A DNA stretch of 64,000 nucleotides from positions 1-64,000 of the forward strand of contig JAAFJO010000008.1 in NCBI GenBank assembly GCA_013298145.1, written 5' to 3'. Origin of the DNA: Betaproteobacteria bacterium. GTDB taxonomy: Bacteria > Pseudomonadota > Gammaproteobacteria > Burkholderiales > Casimicrobiaceae. The translations under genes and the position numbers were made by a program. The notes under the pieces were generated by a model. The model searched no databases, was not told the DNA's origin, and saw only the letters and a list, made by a program, of their open reading frames with translations. Shown here piece after piece: positions 17,984 to 26,710 of the stretch. How positions within the stretch are numbered: the stretch's first letter is position 1; each line of letters begins with the position of its first letter.

Positions 17984-18009
17984 GATATACAAAAATACGA
18001 TTGTATATC
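17984..18009. promoter_or_regulatory. Inverted repeat upstream of vapB, likely autoregulatory operator
   Basis: GATATACAA (17984-17992) and TTGTATATC (18001-18009) are perfect 9-bp inverted arms around 8 bases. The repeat lies 17 bp upstream of the vapB ATG and 16 bp downstream of the ruvA stop. Position and symmetry fit a VapB operator overlapping the module promoter. Function is inferred. Confidence 0.75.
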
Positions 18010-18024
18010 CGACCCGCACAGCGC

Positions 18025-18618
18025 TTACTTCTTCGACAGCACCTTCAACGCCGCGCGAATCGCATCATTGATAGGTAAATCAATGGCAAGATCGCGACAC
18101 GCAGCGGCGGCTTCTTTATCGCTATAGCCGAGCGCGAGCAATGCATTGATGACGTCGTTTGCGGGCGATGAGGCATTTACTCCGCCCGCCGCGTTTGCAG
18201 CACCGCTCATGCCCACCGCGACCACCTTGCCGCGCAATTCCAGTAACAAGCGCTCCGCCGTTTTGTTGCCAATGCCAGGAACGCGGGTAAGGCGCTTTAC
18301 ATCCTGCATCACTACGGCTTGGTTGAGTTCGGCAACCGTCAGGCCCGAGAGAACAGCGAGCCCGACTTTCGGCCCGATACCGGTCACTTTGATGAGTTGG
18401 CGAAACGCGGCGCGCTCTTCTTCGGTCGCGAATCCGAATAGGAGATGGGCGTCCTCGCGCACGACGTAATGGGTGACGAGCTGGAGCTTTTGCCCCGTCG
18501 CCGGCAGCGAGTAGAACGTGCTCATTGGGACATCAAGCTCGTAGCCGACGCCACCGACATCGAGCGTGATTTGAGGCGGATTCTTCGCGACTAAGGTTCC
18601 GGTGAGACGACCAATCAT
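18025..18618 (-). CDS. ruvA: Holliday junction branch migration protein RuvA
   Basis: Tetrameric Holliday-junction binder and RuvB partner. 197 residues: N-terminal OB domain ([10 protein letters not shown]..), two helix-hairpin-helix motifs ([19 protein letters not shown] near 75-93 and [19 protein letters not shown] near 110-128), a flexible linker and the C-terminal RuvB-binding domain ([15 protein letters not shown]). ATG at 18618. It is separated from ruvC by the ECF sigma operon and from ruvB by vapBC. Confidence 0.96.
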   Translation of the reverse strand: MIGRLTGTLVAKNPPQITLDVGGVGYELDVPMSTFYSLPATGQKLQLVTHYVVREDAHLLFGFATEEERAAFRQLIKVTGIGPKVGLAVLSGLTVAELNQAVVMQDVKRLTRVPGIGNKTAERLLLELRGKVVAVGMSGAANAAGGVNASSPANDVINALLALGYSDKEAAAACRDLAIDLPINDAIRAALKVLSKK

Positions 18619-18765
18619 GCGGGCTAACTCATAAGCTTCGATTAGCTATTTAACCTTAGGAAGCCGGTGATGCTCGCGAAAGCGCTGCGGAGACTTGCGA
18701 AAGCGCTCGGGCGCTTGTCACACGCGCCGCGCGCGCACGAGTCGCAAGCGAATGACATGAAGTAA

Positions 18766-18797
18766 CCCCAAAAAAGAAGGCCCGAACGCATCGGGCC
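18766..18797 (-). terminator. Intrinsic terminator after the ECF sigma operon
   Basis: GGCCCG (18779-18784) pairs with CGGGCC (18792-18797) around a 7-nt loop. On the minus strand it is followed by TTCTTTTTT (18770-18778 region). It lies 113 bp past the stop of the secreted-protein gene, isolating the sigma operon from ruvA. Confidence 0.85.
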
Positions 18798-18845
18798 GAG
18801 GGGTGTCGTTTATCGTATCTCGTTATCGTCGCTTTTGGCAACGTA

Positions 18846-18883
18846 CGCCCAATTAAATCGGGCGAATATCAATAAAGTATCAA
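18846..18883. repeat. AT-rich palindrome tract with AATATCAA/TATCAA motif
   Basis: Palindrome CGCCC-AATTAAATC-GGGCG at 18846-18864 is followed by AATATCAA-N5-TATCAA at 18865-18883. The palindrome core differs by one base from one inside ispE (52051-52067). The second motif recurs at 21630-21648, on the other side of the sigma operon. Confidence 0.7.
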
Positions 18884-18909
18884 GACTTTTGTGCTGTGGG
18901 CGGCCTAAG

Positions 18910-20211
18910 CTATCGCGACCGGCCTTCCGTCTCGCTAAAACCAGACGGAATTCTGAACAGGCTGGCGTCGGGTTCGCTTCGTTTGATGTCTGTCATGCGG
19001 TAAACGAACTCACCGCTGCGCGGATCGCTGCGCTTTGAATAGACGGTCATCTTCATATCGGGCGCGAAGAAGCGCTCATGCAAGGTTTCAATCGGGCGGT
19101 TATTGCCCATCGAACCTGCAGGAATCGTCTCAATCGTGCGGTCGACTTCAACGCGCAGCCCTTCATACGTCGACGTATTTTTTTCACGAACCACGCGCAG
19201 ATCGCGCGGCGATTGACCGCTTTGCGGCTGCCCAGCGATCGCGACGGCGCCTGGTGCACCGTTTGCCGCATTCGGCGCCACGGCAACTGCACCCGTGCCC
19301 GAACCAGAACCAGAGTAGCTAAAGTTCCCGCCGCGGCTGCTCCAAGCGCCGTCTTTGTCGGTCAGATCGATCACCTTTGCGTTGGGTCGCACGTTAAACG
19401 TCACATCATCTTTCGCCGTCATGATCGGGATGCCATTGCTACCGGGCGAAAAGCTAAACCCGAGCGGCGTCCAATCGCCTCGCATTTGCTTCAAACAATC
19501 GTTGATGGAATCGCTGTCGAACTTAGCAACACACGCGGCGCGACGCTGCGGATCAATGACATAAGCGCGTTTGGCGAGTGGATCATTGATATAGACCCGC
19601 GACGTGCCATCGGGCTGACGAAGTTCCTGCCGCGTACGACCCGCGCCATCACGTGCGAGTAAACGAACGCTCGCGCGTGAAATGACCGTACCGTCTGAGA
19701 GCGTTTGTTTGAACTCGCGCGTCTCCCGTGCTGAATATGGATTGCCACGCTCTGCCGCATCGCGAGTCGATGCGCGGAATGAATATCCGCTTGAGCGCTC
19801 AGCGTCTTCCATCGCACGGCGCACGGTGTCACGTATTTCGTTGATATCAACCTGTGCGATTGCGCGCTCCACTTCAGGCGTCACCTCGCGCGCCACCGAA
19901 TCCAATGCCGCAGAGGCCGATTCGAGACTCACCGAGACGATGCGATGAATACTTTCTTCAAGGTCGCCCTTTGTCTCTCGCGCTTGGGCTGACTTGGCTT
20001 TGAATTCCGCACTGGCAGATCGCAACGCTTTGCGCGCCGCATCGACACCTTCGCGGGCCGCACGCGAGACCTCTTCCAGCGATTGCCGCAACTCGTCACG
20101 CGGGGCGGGTTGCGAATTTTGAGATTGCGCAAACGTGTGCGGGCTAATCAGGACGGCAGTGATTGCCAGCGCCAAAACACGCTTATCGAGTTTCAAAAAT
20201 TTTGTGTGCAT
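18910..20211 (-). CDS. Secreted protein of the ECF sigma operon, unknown function
   Basis: 433-residue exported protein that I cannot assign to a characterised family. A signal peptide (about 1-29, ending HTFAQ) is followed by a long Ala/Arg/Glu-rich helical segment (about 35-150). Then comes a mixed domain with two cysteines (RRAACVAKF and INDCLKQM), a Gly/Ser/Ala-rich linker, and a C-terminal domain ending MTDIKRSEPDASLFRIPSGF, a style of ending seen in periplasmic proteins of sigma/anti-sigma operons. I chose the ATG at 20211, preceded by GAGG, over the upstream GTG. Third gene of the operon, so it may sense or transmit an envelope signal (inference). Confidence 0.8.
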   Translation of the reverse strand: MHTKFLKLDKRVLALAITAVLISPHTFAQSQNSQPAPRDELRQSLEEVSRAAREGVDAARKALRSASAEFKAKSAQARETKGDLEESIHRIVSVSLESASAALDSVAREVTPEVERAIAQVDINEIRDTVRRAMEDAERSSGYSFRASTRDAAERGNPYSARETREFKQTLSDGTVISRASVRLLARDGAGRTRQELRQPDGTSRVYINDPLAKRAYVIDPQRRAACVAKFDSDSINDCLKQMRGDWTPLGFSFSPGSNGIPIMTAKDDVTFNVRPNAKVIDLTDKDGAWSSRGGNFSYSGSGSGTGAVAVAPNAANGAPGAVAIAGQPQSGQSPRDLRVVREKNTSTYEGLRVEVDRTIETIPAGSMGNNRPIETLHERFFAPDMKMTVYSKRSDPRSGEFVYRMTDIKRSEPDASLFRIPSGFSETEGRSR

Positions 20212-20257
20212 TTCAACCTCCACATTTCATCCCTGCGCGCCAGCGCAGACGAACCCA

Positions 20258-20851
20258 TCAATACATCTGCCAGCGCCAGCGCTGCTTCTTTTCCGGCTCA
20301 ACAAATCGAACCGCAAGCACTTCGCCCTGACCGCCCATCAACATTTCCGCCTTCACCTGCTCACTCAATCGCTCAGGCGGCACAGGAATTCCGAAATCAA
20401 GCATCGCTTCGCGCGTTACGTTCACACGCAGCATCTGCGACACATCCAATTCGCGCGAACGCGGCTCGTTTACCAGCATGAAGGGGGTCGCCACTTCAAC
20501 GCTTTCGCGCAAATAATTCACCCAAAGCGGCGAACTGGCGGTGGCGAGCAATACCGTTGCAAGAGAGCCCACCAATGCAGAGCTCCACCAGCGCGAACTA
20601 ATCTGCTGCCAAAGCCGCCGCCCGGTTTGTCCGACGCGCCCGATCATCGATACCGACGAATCAGCCGCATCGCCCGCCGCGAGACGCGATTCGGCGCTTG
20701 CTCGCTCACGCGCAGCGCGCATCTGGGCGAGCACCGTTGCCTCGAGCGCTGGCGGCGCTGATTGCGACTGGTAGTGCCCGCGAAACTCAGCCAGCGCATC
20801 GCCGACATTCGGCGAATCGCGGTGGGCGGATGTTTCATTCGTAGGGCTCAT
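20258..20851 (-). CDS. Putative membrane anti-sigma factor
   Basis: 197-residue protein with a single TM helix (about 90-110) separating a cytoplasmic N-terminal half from a periplasmic C-terminal half. Its ATG overlaps the ECF sigma stop (ATGA at 20848-20851), the classic sigma/anti-sigma arrangement. No zinc-type HxxxCxxC motif is present in the N-terminal half, so it is not a ZAS-type anti-sigma. The call rests on topology and context only. Confidence 0.7.
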   Translation of the reverse strand: MSPTNETSAHRDSPNVGDALAEFRGHYQSQSAPPALEATVLAQMRAARERASAESRLAAGDAADSSVSMIGRVGQTGRRLWQQISSRWWSSALVGSLATVLLATASSPLWVNYLRESVEVATPFMLVNEPRSRELDVSQMLRVNVTREAMLDFGIPVPPERLSEQVKAEMLMGGQGEVLAVRFVEPEKKQRWRWQMY

Positions 20852-21456
20852 ACTGCATTTCTTTCGGCAGGCGAAAAAAGTTCCGCCAGTTGCTCGCGCA
20901 ATCGAGCTTTTGCTCGGTTGAGTCGCGAGCGAATGGTTCCAATCGGGCAGCCAATGATCGCGGCGGCCTCTTCATACGAAAACTCTTCAAACTCGACCAA
21001 AACGACGGCTTCGCGAAACTCGTGCGGGAGCGCTGCGAGCGCGTGTCGGATGGCGCGCTCCCGCTCTTGGGCATCGAGTGCTTGGAAACCGTCGGGAAGA
21101 CTTGCGTCATCTTCAGCAAGGGCGTCTAGTTCGCGATCATCCTCCGCGTAGACAAAACGGGCCTCATTTGATTGGGTGCGCAACACATGGTTTCGCGCGA
21201 CGCCGCAAAGAAGTGACGCAATTGAGCCGCGCGACGGATCGAATCGCGACGCGCCGGTGCCTGAAAACCAGATGAACGCATCTTGCATGGCGTCGCTCGC
21301 GATTTCGGGCGACGGCGCAATCATGCTGGCGTAGCGAAATACGGCGTTCGCGTGACGGCGGTAAATCGTCTCCAACGCATGATCGGCGCGCGCGCGATCA
21401 CGACCGAGCAAGCGCTCGATCAACTGCGCGTCATTGAGTGCGTCGTTGTCCCCCAT
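20848..21456 (-). CDS. ECF-type RNA polymerase sigma factor
   Basis: 202-residue sigma-70 family protein with region 2 (ETIYRRHANAVFRYA, then ASDAMQDAFIWF) at about 28-75. Region 4 at about 135-185 has a helix-turn-helix (EFSYEEAAAIIGCPIGTIRSRLNRAKARL). Regions 1 and 3 are missing, as in ECF factors. It heads a three-gene operon with the membrane anti-sigma and a secreted protein. ECF operons usually autoregulate; I could not identify the promoter. The operon sits between ruvC and ruvA. Confidence 0.92.
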   Translation of the reverse strand: MGDNDALNDAQLIERLLGRDRARADHALETIYRRHANAVFRYASMIAPSPEIASDAMQDAFIWFSGTGASRFDPSRGSIASLLCGVARNHVLRTQSNEARFVYAEDDRELDALAEDDASLPDGFQALDAQERERAIRHALAALPHEFREAVVLVEFEEFSYEEAAAIIGCPIGTIRSRLNRAKARLREQLAELFSPAERNAV

Positions 21457-21585
21457 CGAGCAGTATTCTCATTGAGTGGGGAAATCGTTCCCGAGCGGGT
21501 CGGGAATTTGTGCGCTTCGGGATTCGCGCCACGTTTGGGCGATTCACAGGCCACCAGGCGTACCGCCTCAGCAGAACGAGTGTGA

Positions 21586-21698
21586 TTTAGCCTTCCGCGC
21601 TAAACGTCTATTTACACAGGGCTAAGAGCAATATCAAACACATATCAAAAACAGTATTTTTGCGTGCTAGCCTTAATTCAACATGGGCTAGCTTGATA
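21586..21698. repeat. AT-rich GCTA-rich intergenic tract with two hairpins
   Basis: Between the sigma gene and ruvC. TTTAGC (21586-21591) pairs with GCTAAA (21599-21604), and GCTAGCC (21666-21672) pairs with GGCTAGC (21686-21692). Between them lies AATATCAA-N5-TATCAA (21630-21648). Composition is strikingly AT-rich compared with the flanking genes. The right hairpin is just past the ruvC stop but has no clean T-run. Confidence 0.7.
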
Positions 21699-21700
21699 TT

Positions 21701-22249
21701 TTAGATGAGCCGTCCGCCGCGCTGACGCACTTTCTTGCTCGCTAACAGCTCGCTCGCCACCGCGCCCAAACCTTGGCGGGCATGCGCGTGGGTGATCGCA
21801 GTGGCCAGCGCGTCGGCGGCATCTGCCTGCGGTGTGGCGTTCAGACGAAGCAGGCGCTTCACCATTTCCTGCACCTGCTCTTTTGCCGCTTTGCCATGCC
21901 CGACCACCGCTTGTTTCACTTGAAGCGCGGTGTATTCGTAAACGGTGACATCACAGAGCACCGCCGCTGTAATCACCGCACCGCGCGCCTGCCCCAGCAG
22001 CAAGGTGGATTGTGGATTCACGTTTACAAACACCTTTTCCACCGCCACATCATCGGGATGGTGATGGCCGATGATCGACTGAATGTCGGTGGCGAGCGTA
22101 CGCAAGCGCTCGGGAAGCGTGTCGTCGGAATTCGAGCGGATGCAGCCGCTTGCAACATAGGCGAGCTTCGATCCGCTCGATTGGATGAGGCCGAACCCCG
22201 TGGCGCGAAGGCCGGGATCAATGCCGAGGATTAAGCGCGCTTCGGGCAT
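21701..22249 (-). CDS. ruvC: Crossover junction endodeoxyribonuclease RuvC
   Basis: Holliday junction resolvase. 182 residues with the four RuvC catalytic acids in place: Asp in [13 protein letters not shown] near 10, Glu in VAVEKVFVN near 70, and the pair in [20 protein letters not shown] near 140-145. ATG at 22249. It is followed by an AT-rich tract and the ECF sigma operon instead of ruvA. Confidence 0.96.
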   Translation of the reverse strand: MPEARLILGIDPGLRATGFGLIQSSGSKLAYVASGCIRSNSDDTLPERLRTLATDIQSIIGHHHPDDVAVEKVFVNVNPQSTLLLGQARGAVITAAVLCDVTVYEYTALQVKQAVVGHGKAAKEQVQEMVKRLLRLNATPQADAADALATAITHAHARQGLGAVASELLASKKVRQRGGRLI

Positions 22250-22390
22250 GAAGACGATACGCGCCGAATCAAATCGGAAATAGGCTCAAAACCTTGGCTA
22301 GGACGATTGCGCTGAAAGCGAATGATGCGGACATATGGTTTTCCATGCAACGCATCGCCCAGCGCGGCGATTGATCGCCGCAGGCGTATT

Positions 22391-22738
22391 TCACCCAATT
22401 TTCACTGCGGTGCCGGAAACCGCAACCATCATCATGCCGTTGGTTTCACCGAGCACTTCGTAGTCAAAATCGATGCCGATGATGCCGTTTGCGCCCAATT
22501 CTTTGGCAGCTTCGATCATGTCTTCGAGCGCGGCATCACGCGCACTTTTGAGCGAACGCTCGTAGCCGCCTGCGCGTCCGCCCACCACATCACGAACCGA
22601 GGAAAACATATCGCGAAAAATGTTTGCGCCAATGATCGCTTCCCCATTCACAACGCCGAGATAGGCGCTTGAGGGCATGTCAGCGGGCGTCGTCGTTGCA
22701 AGGAAAAAACCTTCGTCTTTTTTTGAGAACCAGCCCAT
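22391..22738 (-). CDS. YbjQ family (UPF0145) protein
   Basis: 115-residue cytoplasmic protein of the YbjQ/UPF0145 family, of unknown biochemical function, sometimes described as a putative heavy-metal-binding domain. Conserved features are the [29 protein letters not shown] stretch and [17 protein letters not shown] at 22738, 21 bp downstream of yebC, so probably co-transcribed with it. No Cys-based metal site is visible. Confidence 0.88.
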   Translation of the reverse strand: MGWFSKKDEGFFLATTTPADMPSSAYLGVVNGEAIIGANIFRDMFSSVRDVVGGRAGGYERSLKSARDAALEDMIEAAKELGANGIIGIDFDYEVLGETNGMMMVAVSGTAVKIG

Positions 22739-22759
22739 CGCAGAATTCCTTAGAAATTT

Positions 22760-23485
22760 CTATTCGTTAATCACAGCGGAGGTGAACACTTCTTGCACGT
22801 CGTCGAGCGCTTCCAAGGCATCAAGCAGCTTTTGCATTTTGCTAGCCTCGTCGCCGCTGAATTCAACCGGGTTGAGCGGGCTCATGGAAACTTCGCCGTG
22901 CTCCGTGGTGAGCCCCACCTTCGCCAGCGCCTCTTTCACGCCGACATAGTCGTACGGGCCGGTAGCGACCTCGATTGAGCCATCGTCGTTGGTCACCACG
23001 TCGTCTGCGCCTGCTTCAAGGGCGGCTTCGATGAGTTTCTCTTCATTGGTGCCTGGGGCGAACAAGAGCGTACCGCGATGCTTGAATAAAAACGCAACGG
23101 AGCCGTCGGTGCCAAGGTTGCCACCGTACTTCGAAAACGCATGTCGAACCTCAGAGACGGTACGTTGCTTGTTGTCAGTTAAACAATCAACAATCACCGC
23201 TGCTCCGCTGATTCCATAGCCTTCGTAGCGAACTTCTTCGTAATTGACACCATCCATTTCGCCCGCGCCGCGCTTGATCGCGCGCTCGATCGTGTCTTTT
23301 GTTATGTTGGCTGCATAGCCTTTGTCCACCGCCAGGCGAAGACGCGGGTTGCCCTCAAGGCTCGATCCGCCGAGCTTGGCGGCGACCGTAATTTCCTTAA
23401 TCAGTCGCGTAGCAACTTTGCCCTTTTTCGCATCTTGCCGCCCTTTGCGGTGCTGAATATTTGCCCAAGCGGAATGACCAGCCAT
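22760..23485 (-). CDS. yebC: YebC/PmpR family protein
   Basis: 241-residue protein of the YebC family (TACO1-like). The family was long described as transcriptional regulators and has more recently been tied to translation at difficult motifs. The N-terminal [23 protein letters not shown] is diagnostic, as are [25 protein letters not shown] and the [10 protein letters not shown] end. It lies upstream of ybjQ and ruvC, as yebC often neighbours ruvC. Confidence 0.96.
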   Translation of the reverse strand: MAGHSAWANIQHRKGRQDAKKGKVATRLIKEITVAAKLGGSSLEGNPRLRLAVDKGYAANITKDTIERAIKRGAGEMDGVNYEEVRYEGYGISGAAVIVDCLTDNKQRTVSEVRHAFSKYGGNLGTDGSVAFLFKHRGTLLFAPGTNEEKLIEAALEAGADDVVTNDDGSIEVATGPYDYVGVKEALAKVGLTTEHGEVSMSPLNPVEFSGDEASKMQKLLDALEALDDVQEVFTSAVINE

Positions 23486-23634
23486 ATTTGAACGCGGCGA
23501 TTCGCCGCTGCATTGATTGCAACTGGTGAAATTTTAGCCCGCCGACTTCGTAAGCGGCGGCGCGCGTTGAAAGGCGGGAGAGCAACGCCTACGATGTGGC
23601 GTCTGAAGTCCAGCCGACTGTGCGAGTTTGCAGG

Positions 23635-24327
23635 CTATGCGGCGGCGGCAGAGCCTCGTGCAACGAGTTGGGCCAATGTTTTCAGGCGAAGTTCGGCGTC
23701 GTTGATTTCCAGCAGCGATTGCTTGATCGCGCGCGGCATTTGCAAGATCTCGGTGAGCCGCGAGCCCACCCAAGTCGCATCGTCTAACTCATACGGTTCG
23801 GCAAAGCGCGACTCGCCCAAGGCCTCAACAACAGGACGCAGTAGCGCTACCAGTGGCGCGTGCTCAGCACGCACCGCCACTCTCGCCTCGGGCGGGAGCC
23901 AGCGCACACGCGCAATGTGCAAGCCGTTGCTGCGCACTCGCGATTCAACGATTTCAAAGCGCTGCTCGCCCACTACATCGAGCACGAAGATATTGGGTTC
24001 AGGCGCATCAAAGGACTGGATCGAAACGGCAGTACCGACGCGAGCAAACGATTGATTGGTACCCACTTCGTTGCCTGCATTAAGCGTGACAATACCGAAA
24101 CCTTCGCCGTTGGCCACACACGATTTCGCCAGTTCGTAGTAGCGCTGCTCGAACACGCGTAGCGCCACCCGGCCTCCCGGAAAAAGCGTCGCAGCGAGCG
24201 GAAAAAGCGAGAGCTCGCTGCTGCGTTCACGCGACGGGCTAAGTTTTTTTGCGATGAATGAAAAAATAGTAATCCCCTCAAAAACATCCAGCGATGAACC
24301 ACTCGCGCGTGGCGCGTTACGGATCAA
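23635..24327 (-). CDS. Lon-N-domain (LON substrate-binding) protein, start uncertain
   Basis: Standalone Lon N-terminal domain protein without ATPase or protease parts; homologues have no defined function. LFPLAATLFPGGRVALRVFEQRYYEL and GFGIVTL are the family signature. The frame opens with TTG at 24327, overlapping the rapZ stop, but that puts about 40 unconserved residues before the domain. No ATG or GTG lies nearer. GAGGGG is followed at usable distance by ATT codons near 24270, so initiation may be at a rare codon. Confidence 0.8.
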   Translation of the reverse strand: MIRNAPRASGSSLDVFEGITIFSFIAKKLSPSRERSSELSLFPLAATLFPGGRVALRVFEQRYYELAKSCVANGEGFGIVTLNAGNEVGTNQSFARVGTAVSIQSFDAPEPNIFVLDVVGEQRFEIVESRVRSNGLHIARVRWLPPEARVAVRAEHAPLVALLRPVVEALGESRFAEPYELDDATWVGSRLTEILQMPRAIKQSLLEINDAELRLKTLAQLVARGSAAAA

Positions 24328-25217
24328 TCATTGCGTGGATGTTCGCGATCATGGCGCGTCACGCGCCATTGCGCGCGAAGATGCGCGGCTACTGCGTCGG
24401 CAACAAATACACTTCGATGTTGCCCGCCAGTACAGCCTATCGCGATATGTACACGAACCCGATTATCTCGCGTGAAGGCGTCGAGCGTGCCGTCGAGATA
24501 CGACTTCACCGCGCCTAGCAGCCGGGAAGTTTCTGGTTGTTGTTCCAAAAAATCGCGCACGGGCTGGTCGCGCCCTGTCAATGTGGCGAGTCCGCTCACA
24601 TAGTACGGATTGGGCAAAACCCGTGCGTCGAACACCAAATCCGCATCGCCTGGAATGCCGTTGCGATAGGCAAATGACGAGACCACAACCAGCATACGAC
24701 CCGCCTCGTGCCCCTCGGCCAGCGTCCGTGCAAGCTCGCGGATACGCAAGCGCAATACGTGCGCGCTCGTCGCAGTAGTGTCGAATACGATGGCGTCCGG
24801 CGCTGCAGCGCGGATGCGCGTGCGTTCTTCAGCGATCGCCTCTACCAAGGTGTTGCCATCGCGCACAAAGGGATGACGTCGCCGAGTCTCGGCAAATCGT
24901 TTCACCAGCGTCGGATCATCGGCGTCAAGGCTTATGACATGCAAGGCGAAACTGCCGCGCTCGCTAAGCGCGCCAATCGCCTGCGTATACGCTTCTACGA
25001 ACGCATGCTGTTGCGCGTTGACGGAGATTGCTACGTGGCGCGTGTGTTCTGCGAACATCCGTTCTACGGCCGGACACAGCAGATCTGCCGGAAGATTGTT
25101 GATGACCGCGAAGCCTGCGTCTTCAAGTGCACCGAGTGCGACGTTTTTTCCAGCGCCTGATACACCGAGCACCAATACCAGTACGCGGCGCAGATCAGCC
25201 TCGCCCGCCACATTCAT
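24324..25217 (-). CDS. rapZ: RNase adapter protein RapZ
   Basis: RapZ (YvcJ family) guides RNase E to GlmZ-type sRNA in enterobacteria and controls glucosamine-6-phosphate synthesis. 297 residues: N-terminal kinase-like domain with P-loop GVSGAGKN at 18-25, and a C-terminal RNA-binding domain with SSFAYRNGIPGDADLVFD and IGCTGGQHRSV. The P-loop ends Lys-Asn (codon AAC) where the family has Lys-Ser. ATG overlaps the hprK stop by 4 bases; last well-coupled gene of the ptsN-hprK-rapZ string. Confidence 0.93.
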   Translation of the reverse strand: MNVAGEADLRRVLVLVLGVSGAGKNVALGALEDAGFAVINNLPADLLCPAVERMFAEHTRHVAISVNAQQHAFVEAYTQAIGALSERGSFALHVISLDADDPTLVKRFAETRRRHPFVRDGNTLVEAIAEERTRIRAAAPDAIVFDTTATSAHVLRLRIRELARTLAEGHEAGRMLVVVSSFAYRNGIPGDADLVFDARVLPNPYYVSGLATLTGRDQPVRDFLEQQPETSRLLGAVKSYLDGTLDAFTRDNRVRVHIAIGCTGGQHRSVFVADAVAAHLRAQWRVTRHDREHPRND

Positions 25218-26155
25218 CCGCCGGACTCCATCATCTTGGCTTGCCGTTCAATGAATTCGCGCGTGGGATCAATGCCTCGCAAGTTCAAAACGAAATTGCG
25301 AACTGCGGTTTCTACGAGTACGGCAAGGTTGCGCCCCGCCGCGACGGGAATCACCACTTTACGAATCTTGACGCCGAGCACTTCTTGGTAGGTGGCATTC
25401 ACATTCATTCGATCAAGTCGCTTGAACTGCTCGTCGCTTAGATCTTCTAGATGCACGATCAATTTGAGCGATTTGCGCGGGCGAACGGCCGTCTCGCCGA
25501 AGGTAGTTCGGATGTTCAGAATGCCGATGCCGCGGACTTCCAAAAAGTCGCGTAACACTTCCGGGCAGCGCCCCTCAATCAAATCGGGGGAGACACGGTC
25601 AACTTCAACAATATCGTCTGCGATGAGACCATGACCGCGACTGATCAATTCGAGCGCGAGTTCGCTCTTTCCGATTGCCGACGCGCCGGTGATAAGGACG
25701 CCCATCTCAAGCACATCGAGAAACACGCCGTGAAACGTGGTACTTGCTGCGAGTACGCGAGAGAGATAGAGTCGGAGCACGTCTACGGCGTGCGGGCTAG
25801 GGTGATCGGAGGTGAGTAGCGGTACGTGTTCGCTATCGCAGCGCGAAATCATGTACGCAGGAGGCTCACCCACACCGCACAACAACACCGCGCCAATCTC
25901 TTCTACAAGTAATTTATGGAACGTGTCCCGCTGCGCAATTTGATCGAGCGTATTGAGATAGGCAATTTCTGCAGGGCCAACAACCTGCACCCGGAACGGA
26001 TGAATAAAGTTCATGTGGCCCACCAGGCCGACGTGAGTTTGCGATGAGGTGTCGCGAGAGAGCTGGCGAGTGCCACCATCGCGTCCGGCAGCCCACCGCA
26101 GCCCTAAGCGTTCCTGATTGTCGGCGACCAACTTGTTGATTTCTACGGCACGCAT
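25214..26155 (-). CDS. hprK: HPr kinase/phosphorylase
   Basis: Bifunctional enzyme that phosphorylates and dephosphorylates HPr on Ser46. 313 residues: N-terminal domain to about 130, catalytic His in TTFHGVFLDV near 142, Walker A GASAIGKS at 157-164, and the HprK signature LEVRGIGILNIRTTFGE near 207-223. Its partner HPr is not in the window. Placed between ptsN and rapZ, as in many betaproteobacteria, where it is thought to regulate rather than feed sugar transport. Confidence 0.96.
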   Translation of the reverse strand: MRAVEINKLVADNQERLGLRWAAGRDGGTRQLSRDTSSQTHVGLVGHMNFIHPFRVQVVGPAEIAYLNTLDQIAQRDTFHKLLVEEIGAVLLCGVGEPPAYMISRCDSEHVPLLTSDHPSPHAVDVLRLYLSRVLAASTTFHGVFLDVLEMGVLITGASAIGKSELALELISRGHGLIADDIVEVDRVSPDLIEGRCPEVLRDFLEVRGIGILNIRTTFGETAVRPRKSLKLIVHLEDLSDEQFKRLDRMNVNATYQEVLGVKIRKVVIPVAAGRNLAVLVETAVRNFVLNLRGIDPTREFIERQAKMMESGG

Positions 26156-26170
26156 AGAGGTGAACAGGCG

Positions 26171-26662
26171 CTATTTTGCGAAAAGTTCGTACACCGCCTG
26201 CGCAGAGTTCGCGGCAGAAAGGCTTTCGCGGAACGACTTGCTTGAAAAACGTTGCGCGAGCTCGGAGAGAATTTGCAGGTGAGCGTCAGTTGCAGCTTCA
26301 GGCACCAGCAGCACGAACACATCGCGCACCGGCTGACCGTCGGGCGCCTGAAAGGCGATCGGCTCTTTCGGTCGCGCGAAATAACCGATTGAGCGCTCCA
26401 GCCCGCGGATCCGACCGTGCGGAATCGCGATGCCTTGCCCGAGGCCGGTTGACCCCAGCTTTTCACGCGCCAAGAGGCTATCAATCGTGACGGTAGGCAC
26501 CAAGTCGTAGCGCAGCTCCGATTCGAGCGCGATGATTTCAAACAAGCGACGCTTGTTGGTTGCGTCAACATTGAGCAACACATTTTCTGGTGCAAGAAGA
26601 TCAGCAAGTAGCGTCACTGCGATACGCGCGCTTCGCCTGTCCAGCCGGCGCGCCCCGTGCAT
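26171..26662 (-). CDS. ptsN: Nitrogen PTS EIIA protein PtsN
   Basis: EIIA-Ntr domain protein, the phosphate-accepting end of the regulatory nitrogen PTS. The phospho-accepting His is in GIAIPHGR at about 82. ATG at 26662 gives 163 residues. A GTG at 26617 (VTLLADLLAPENV) would give the usual N-terminus and may be the real start. It is 15 bp upstream of hprK. An intrinsic terminator separates it from hpf, so a promoter near 26670-26710 is likely. Confidence 0.93.
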   Translation of the reverse strand: MHGARRLDRRSARIAVTLLADLLAPENVLLNVDATNKRRLFEIIALESELRYDLVPTVTIDSLLAREKLGSTGLGQGIAIPHGRIRGLERSIGYFARPKEPIAFQAPDGQPVRDVFVLLVPEAATDAHLQILSELAQRFSSKSFRESLSAANSAQAVYELFAK

Positions 26663-26710
26663 TTATCAAGCGCAGATTGTAACGAGGCGAGTTGTGCGGC
26701 GCAGAAATGA

